Under the pieces are notes generated by a model that searched no databases, was not told where the DNA came from, and saw only the letters and a program-made list of their open reading frames with translations. From Atherix ibis (lineage: Eukaryota; Arthropoda; Insecta; Diptera; Athericidae), in contig OY282606.1 in assembly GCA_958298945.1 (NCBI GenBank), positions 88,977,696 through 89,041,695 of the forward strand: 64,000 nt of DNA, given 5' to 3'. Positions within the stretch are counted from its first letter, which is position 1. The number at the start of each line of letters is the position of its first letter. The translations under genes and the position numbers were made by a program. Of this stretch, positions 58,292-64,000 are shown one piece after another.

Positions 58292-59289
58292 TAACAAAAC
58301 TAATAAACTGTTTACAAGAAAATTACTCTCATTTTTGCATCCCCCAAAGTGAATATTTTCAGTTATCGAAAACCGGGGATAAACTATAATTGCTAAAGAA
58401 ATTCGAAAATATAAGCAAACTGTTTGGTATTATAATAAATTACAAGTACAATAATAGGAATAATATTGACTACTATTGAAGCTGAATGAATACTATTAAA
58501 CCATATGAAATTCATGCAAAAATAAAAAAAGAAATGATTTATTTTAGAAAGTTTATTCTCTCACACAGATAATGTGTACACTTATAGAAACAGAACATGA
58601 TAGTGTCTAGCCACCCATGACGACGTTGGCTTATGGAAAAATGCAAATTTCCTCAACGACCCATCATCGATGAAGCGAACATAATTTTCCATTTAGGAGA
58701 TTAACATCATCACTGTACGAGTGTCGAAATGGTGAACATCAATGATGATAGTAATGATTATCCAAAAATACGGTCTACAAACTGAATTTGATGATGTCCT
58801 CTTTTCTGATTCTCTCTTGCCAATAAATATAGTAAAAAAAAAACCCAGAATATATGAGAAAAAAGGACCAGGAAAAAAAATACTCGAATGAGAGTAAATC
58901 CGTAGAAAAAAAAATTTACTGCATTATTTATTAATATTATTTATTGAGAATTTTCTCTTTAGCGCAAATATAAAACATTTTTTCTGCTCATGTGTTAAAG
59001 CGATAATTGGTTTAATAAAAATTATGTATTACCACATTTATATTTTTTTTTCGTCCATAAAATATGATAAAGTAATTTTTATAATTGTAATTGTATGATA
59101 TAATTGCAAAACAAACAATTTTGCTTTTTGGGAAGATATTTTTTTTTATTGTAGATGGAATGGTATCAGATAATTTAATACTTTTTTACGAAGGACATTT
59201 TAAAAGGTTATTCAAGTTAAATAAAACACATTTAAAATTCAGATTTTGATGAAATTATATAATTTATTATATTTATTAAACTTTGCCAT
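58292..59289. other. AT-rich intronic sequence
   Basis: A patch at 58580-58800 (GACGACGTTGGC, CATCATCGATGAAGCG) is less AT-rich and non-repetitive. Otherwise nothing recognised. Confidence 0.45.
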
Positions 59290-60130
59290 TTAATATCATT
59301 TAAAAAAAGTTATAATATTATTTAAACATGAAATAAAAACATTATTTAAATAGTTACCATAAGACTCCTTGCAGGGCGGCTTTATCCTTTTGGGGTAATT
59401 TCTTAAGATTTTTTTTGGAACATTTTCAATCTGTAATTTGGCTATTATTTTTTTTGCGTGCTTTTTTTTTTTAAAAAAAAAGTCCAATGGCATCAAATTG
59501 CACGATCTTGTAGGATAATTGATATCACCAAATATGAAAATTACGCGTCCTGGAAACTTTAGAAACGTTTAAAGTATTTAAGTTTATACTAAATAGAAGT
59601 CGGTTATTAGTAATGGTCTTTATTAATAATAATGGTCTCTTCTTCTTTATTTTCTAACAAATATTGCGTCAATGACACGTTCAGACCAAAATGCCGGCAA
59701 ACCCCCTGTAATTTGATTATGATTTTTTTGCGTGTTTTTTTTTTTAAAAAAAAGTCCAATGGCGTCAAATTGCATGATCTTGTAGGATTATCGATATTAT
59801 CAAATCTCAAAATTATGCATCGTGGGAACTTTTCGTAATAAAAAGTTGAAAGTATTTTAGTTCATACTAAATAGAAGTCGGTTATTATATGGCCATAGGG
59901 CTCAGGATTATTAGTGATGGTCTCTCCTTATTTATTTTCTAAGAAATATAGCGTCAATAACACGTTCAGACCACAATCCGGCAAACAACCACTTTTTGCG
60001 AACACAATGTCCTTCTTCACAGTTATTTGTGGGCTGTTAGAGCCTGTTATATGGAAAATTTGCTTATTGACGTCTCCACCGAGCCAGATATGAGCCTCAA
60101 ATTTCCGGCTATATTTCTCACTGTGCTTTT
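59290..60130 (-). mobile_element. DD41D Tc1/mariner fragment G2 with tandem duplication
   Basis: The minus strand gives a C-terminus I-A-K-L-Q-I-E-N-V-P-K-K-I-L, R-I-K-P-P-C-K-E-S-Y-G-N-Y-L-N near 59345-59455. The third catalytic block R-S-C-N-L-T-P-L-D-F-F-L follows twice (59483-59515 and 59755-59785, a 272-bp period). E-A-H-I-W-L-G-G-D-V-N-K-Q lies near 60060-60110. Same lineage as G1 at the window start, which carries a comparable duplication. Confidence 0.72.
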
Positions 60131-61940
60131 TTTAAACGAATGAAAAATAAAGATTATTAAAGAAAATAATATCTATCCTATGTTTTGAGTGTCCGATAGG
60201 GTTAGCTATCAAAACAGCCGTCATCTGCCAAAACAGCTGTCATCTGTCAAAGTTTGACATCTGGATATCTCTTAGCTAGATATGAGCCTCATTGTTGAAT
60301 AAAATTTGCCATTTTACATTTGTATAGACAATTTTTACAATTTAAACTCATTGCCTAGGTAGTTAAAGTATATACACATATAATATAAAATGGCCAATTT
60401 TATTCAAAATAAATTTTACCTTAAGAAACAATTGGCGAAATAAAATCATTTCATTATATGTATTTTGAGTGTCCGATAGGATTAGCTGTCAAAACAGCTG
60501 TCATCTGTCAAAGTTTGACATTTGGATATCTGTCAAAATTTATAAATAGACTCATGCTTGAAGAGGATATCCAAATTATTCAAATTTACTTTTAATAGAA
60601 ATTTTAAATTCGCAAAACGCACTGCTGCTTCGTTTGACAGAACATTTTTTTGAGCTGATAAGGGAAATTTTTTGAAATTAATTAGAATGATTTGCAAACG
60701 TTAAACAAGCAAAATTGTTTTTTTTTTGGGCAAAGACAAATCCACAACAGATATTTCTGACACCAGTTCATCCACAAAAATGTATTGTTTTGTATAGCTT
60801 TTATGTTCGTGACGTTACCGGTCATATTTGTTCCGAAATCAGGATGGAAAATGCATTATGCTTAATAAACAGCTTTAATGAGCTATAACCAAAGATAATT
60901 TCTTTGAAAACATGAAAGACAAAGACGCGGATGGCGTGGGGTTCTATAGGGTTAGCTGTCAAAACAGCTGTCATCTGTCAAAGTTTGACATTTGGATATC
61001 TGTCAAAATTTATAAATAGACTCATGCTTGAAGAGGATTTTCAAATTATTCAACTTTACTTTTAAAAGAAATTTTAAATTTGCAAAACGCACTGCTGCGT
61101 CGTTTGACAGAACATTTTTTTGAGCTGATAAGGGAAATTTTTTGAAATTAATTAGAATAATTTGCAAGCGTTAAACAAGCAAAATTGTTTTTTTTTTGGC
61201 AAAGACAAATCCACAAGAGATATTTCAGACACCAGTTCATCCATAAAAATGTATTCTTTTGTATAGCTTTTATGTTGGTGACGTTACCGGTCCTATTTCT
61301 TCCGAAATCAGGATGAAAAATGCGTTATGCTTAATAAACAGCTTTAATGGGCTATAACCAATGATAATGGGGTTCTTTTGAATGAAAACATGAAAGACAA
61401 AGACCCGGATGGCATGGGGTTCCATAGGGTTGGCTGTTATCTGTCAAAATTTGACATCTGGACATCTGTCAAAATTTATAAATAGACTCATGCTTGAAGA
61501 GGATTTCCAAATAATTCAAATTTACTTTTTATAGAAATTTAAAAATTTGCGAAATGCACTGTTGCGTCGTTAAACAGACATTTTTTTTTACCTGATACGG
61601 AAAATTTTTGGAAAGAAATTTCAATAATCTGGAAACGTTAAACAAACAAAATTGTCGTTTTTTTTGGCAAGGACAAATCCACAAAAGATATTTCGGAAAA
61701 CCCGGATGACATGTGGTTCCATTAGAAAGGCGCCACTGCCTATACATCTCGTGAAACTATCGATTTATTGAAGATATATTGATTGATCTGCCACGATTGT
61801 ACGGTTGTGATATCGCTCAATTACTTATTGATAGAATATGTAAAGTTGTTGGTATAAAAATCATTAATAATTGACGTGTTGGCAGCAGAAACAGAACTGC
61901 TAATAATACCCCTAGGTTAAGTCGTCTACTATTATAAGGA
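60131..61940 (+). mobile_element. DD41D Tc1/mariner H, expanded by tandem repeats
   Basis: The + strand end, 61690-61860, reads P-D-D-M-W-F-H-x-K-G-A-T-A-Y-T-S-R-E-T-I-D-L-L-K, the W-F-Q-Q-D-G-A-T-x-H block of DD41D elements with the catalytic Asp changed. Each repeat unit contains Y-F-F-R-N-Q-D-E-K and D-G-M-G-F-H-R-like remnants of preceding transposase segments, so the array is made of the element itself. TIRs not found. Confidence 0.65.
60482..61735 (+). repeat. Tandem repeat, unit about 470-478 bp, about 2.6 copies
   Basis: TTAGCTGTCAAAACAGCTGT starts units at 60482 and 60952. A diverged start is at 61430 (TTGGCTGTTATCTGTC), and a partial unit precedes at about 60200. Shared blocks include CTCATGCTTGAAGAGGAT, CGCACTGCTGC and ATAAACAGCTTTAATG. 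The third unit runs into transposase sequence. Confidence 0.9.
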
Positions 61941-62050
61941 AAAAAAAAATTTTATATTCTGAAAGCATAAAAAATAATATAGAATTTTCTTATAAGGTTT
62001 CAAAAGAAAAGAATATAATCTAATTTTGTGGTTTTTGAATGAAGTCAATA

Positions 62051-62075
62051 CGAGGTTCGTCTGATAAGTCAGTAA
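62051..62075 (+). mobile_element. Solo mariner TIR-like sequence
   Basis: CGAGGTTCGTCTGATAAGTC after TA resembles the TIR of the irritans-like element at 9606. No partner end or coding sequence lies nearby, so this may be a one-ended relic or chance. Confidence 0.35.
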
Positions 62076-62498
62076 TAAATAAAACAATTATTTTCGAATA
62101 AAAATTTATTTCTTCAAATTTTCTCGATTGATAATATAAATATTATATAAAATATAACAAATACAATATTTTTTTTTTTAAATTGTCAATTATTGAATTT
62201 GAAAAAACAAATATTTAAAAATTATTTTGACTATGATACAAAAATTAGAGAGTATTTAAAGAATCAAAATATTGCATTATTTAAAAGATATTTTTTCTTT
62301 AATCTAATACGAAAATTGTATCTTCGATAGCAGATGAAGAAGTTCATAACTTCTTTGTACATTTTTCGCCTACAAATTTACCACATCGCTAAGAAGGTAC
62401 AGTCAAAGGGAAAATTTAAAATTTTATAATATATTATTAAAAAAATATAAAGAAATTTTTTCGACTATTGTATTTATTTATAATTTTTTTTTTTATAG

Positions 62499-62539
62499 AA
62501 AAATGTTCATCGGCGGTCTTAGTTGGCAAACAAGTCCAG
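62499..62539 (+). CDS. Rbp6: Internal coding exon of a Musashi-family RNA-binding protein (probably Rbp6)
   Basis: Exon of 41 bases between a T-rich tract ending in TATAG (AG at 62497-62498) and a GTGAGT donor at 62540. In the only sensible frame it reads x-K-M-F-I-G-G-L-S-W-Q-T-S-P and ends one base into the next codon, where a G would begin the Glu expected at that place. This is beta-1 and the RNP2 motif of RRM1 of Musashi proteins, which bind U/A-G-rich motifs in mRNA 3' UTRs and control translation. From memory fly Rbp6 has T-S-P-E after W-Q, whereas msi has T-T-Q, so Rbp6 is preferred. Neither the preceding exon nor the rest of RRM1 is visible in the window. The + strand DNA on both sides is therefore read as intron. 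I am confident of the family and less so of the paralogue. Confidence 0.85.
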
Positions 62540-63674
62540 GTGAGTTCTGGTTAAAAATTAGTTTTTATCGTTTTATATAAAAATGAAAATAAATAGGAAT
62601 TTTTTTTTTTAATTTCTCTTAAAATTTTTTTATAACATTCAATATACTTAGTGTAGATATTATTAATTGTAAGCCCATCCTTAGATTTTTTTTATATTGC
62701 AATGTCATTGACAGTGCCCATGACACACCTAAATCTGTAAAGGATAATTAAGATTATGACAGAGATTTTATGAACATGACTCAATATTGATGAAATTTTC
62801 ATTACACATTCGTATTTTGAGTTTCTATAATTTCACATATCCTTGGTGTATTTACATTTACATTTTTTACAAGTATATACTCGTACTATTCAATTGTCAT
62901 TATTGAAACTTAATAAAAATGAAATGAAACCAAAGAAAATTAAATCGTGATTTTTATGGACTCTTTAATAATAAACTAAGAAGTTAAGCAGAAAGAAATT
63001 TTTATTTTTTATTTTTGTATTGTCATCACTGAGTGATATGAGTGATAATGCCTATAATGACTTTGCAGTATTAGTTAAGGTAGGGTTTTCTATAAAATTC
63101 TTGATTTCAGATAGTAAATATTCATTTGATGATAGACGCGAAATGCACAGTAGTGGTAAATGGCTCCCACATTGAAGATTCTACCGATAATAATATTGTG
63201 TATATTTTGTGTAAATAGAAAATTTTCATTTACTATTTCTAATTAGAGGTAATTATTTATGGAATGTCTTATAAAAATTTCTACTATTATATAATATTAG
63301 CTCAAAATAAAATCTAATTTTATTATTATTTTCCGGTTTGAGAATTATCATCATTTTTTTTCAAATGGGGATAAAAATATTTTCTTGTATAAATTTTTTG
63401 ATTTTAATTGATTTTTTTTTTGAGAACCCCCTTTTTTTGATTAGAAAAAATTCCATTAATATTGAGATAATATTTTTTATGTTTTTTATTTAATATTATT
63501 GAAAAGATAAATAAAATTTTTAATTTATAAATTTATCATAATTAGTTAAAATTTTTTAAAAAAATATATTCTTTTTATCAACTGATACACTCTTAGCTAA
63601 ATCAAAAAAAAAATTCTTCAAAAGAGATCTTAAATAATTTGTTAAATTGAAAATATTTTTTGTTGAGTTTATTA
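62540..63674 (+). other. Start of the intron downstream of the Musashi-type exon
   Basis: Begins with the GTGAGT donor. The sequence is AT-rich. It has one slightly less AT-rich patch at about 62690-62800 and another at 63110-63180, neither recognised. The next RRM1 exon (expected to start with S-L-R-D-Y-F in Rbp6) is not seen before the Mos1-like element at 63675. Confidence 0.6.
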
Positions 63675-64000
63675 CCAGGTGTATAAGTTTAAATCCGCTG
63701 TTTGGTCATAGATGGCGTAAGTCAGTGTATTAAGCTACCATGGGCACGCCATACTTTTTCTTATGAGTTTGACATCTGTCAACATTAATCAGTGCACATT
63801 GTTAGCAATTTCGTATAACAACATACATTTTTCCTTTGGTAATCATGTCTAGTTTTGTGCCCGAAAAAGAGCATATGCGTGAAGATCTGCTTTTCTGCTT
63901 CAATTAAAAGAAATCGGCTGCCGAATCTCATCGAATACTTATGGAGGCCTATGGTGACAGTGCTTTATTGGAAACAACGTGCCGAGATTGCTTTTATCGA
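63675..64000 (+). mobile_element. Mos1-like mariner B4, 5' part, continues beyond window
   Basis: CCAGGTGTATAAGTTTAAAT follows TA at 63673-63674. The 5' UTR is almost identical to the other B copies. Truncated by the window edge. Confidence 0.9.
63845..64000 (+). pseudogene. Mos1-like transposase N-terminus with early stop
   Basis: M-S-S-F-V-P-E-K-E-H-M-R-E-D-L-L-F-C-F-N, then TAA where relatives have Leu, then K-K-S-A-A-E-S-H-R-I-L-M-E-A-Y-G-D-S-A-L and E-T-T-C-R-D. The frame otherwise stays open to the window end, so this copy could be the least damaged of the four. Its catalytic domain is not in view. Confidence 0.88.

Larger units (their letters stand above)
1..62498 (+). other. Probable giant intron upstream of the Musashi-type exon
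   Basis: No other host exon could be recognised upstream of 62499. The interval is AT-rich, stop-dense sequence interrupted by transposon remains, as expected of a long dipteran intron. The upstream limit lies outside the window. A non-coding or 5' UTR exon inside the interval cannot be excluded by reading alone. Inference from the single exon. Confidence 0.5.

Noticed and set aside
1..64000. tRNA or rRNA genes and bacterial-type operon signals
   Set aside because: None seen; composition and content are those of insect intronic DNA.

Overview
The window looks like a stretch of a very large, AT-rich insect intron filled with transposons. The one piece of host coding sequence I can defend is a 41-base exon at 62499-62539 on the + strand. 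It has a polypyrimidine/AG acceptor and a GTGAGT donor and encodes K-M-F-I-G-G-L-S-W-Q-T-S-P, the start of RRM1 of a Musashi-class RNA-binding protein. From memory it fits fly Rbp6 better than msi. Organism: probably a higher dipteran (schizophoran fly), judged from the Rbp6-like exon, the roughly 75% AT composition, scattered TATGTATG/ACTCGTA-type simple sequence and the mix of mariner lineages. The species cannot be fixed from the sequence.

Almost everything else that can be recognised is a transposable element, mostly broken Tc1/mariner DNA transposons. Lineages seen: (A) nine copies of a DD34D mariner whose transposase resembles GVQW3/FLJ37770-type proteins, with TIR CGAGGTCTGTTCAAAAAGTA; (B) four Mos1-like mauritiana-subfamily copies with TIR CCAGGTGTATAAGCTTAAAT; (C, K) Hsmar1/cecropia-like copies; (D) another DD34D lineage with TIR CGAGGTATGGCAGAAAAGTA; irritans-like copies, one with both TIRs and one very decayed; several DD41D (rosa-like) lineages (E, F, G, H); and one Tc1 relic. 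Non-LTR retrotransposons are represented by a 5'-truncated RTE-like element with an open 382-codon frame, jockey-like RT fragments, and an RNase H-bearing LINE present in several pieces. There is also a pair of long-TIR MITEs (M) and two dispersed repeats (R1, R2).

Layout: 1-560 DD41D tandem duplication; 725-4933 mariner A1, a LINE scrap, then D1 with A2 nested in it; 6509-10861 Mos1-like B1, DD41D F1, LINE scrap, irritans-like element; 11840-13602 jockey scrap, irritans relic, R1 and MITE M1; 15640-18850 mariner fragment, palindromic A3, DD41D F2/E1/E2; 21227-26300 RTE, jockey scrap, MITE M2, Mos1-like B2, D fragments; 27000-28300 unexplained less AT-rich islands; 29118-31850 A4 and relics; 33222-35790 mariner C, K and a strong hairpin; 38085-40848 LINE scrap, A5, Tc1 relic, Mos1-like B3; 43331-46857 A6 with an internal inversion and D5 with a 129-bp tandem array; 47899-48960 MITE A8 and D6; 50800-54319 D7, duplicated block, R1 and A7; 55560-58291 LINE with A9; 59290-61940 DD41D elements with large internal tandem repeats; 62499 host exon; 63675-64000 the 5' part of another Mos1-like copy running off the window.

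No complete, intact transposase gene is present. Two structural themes stand out. Several unrelated Tc1/mariner copies carry tandem amplifications of their own coding segments. Family A has produced derivatives in which the 3' end is replaced by an inverted second copy of the 5' end; these have the same junctions at separate loci, so the rearranged form itself appears to have been mobilised.
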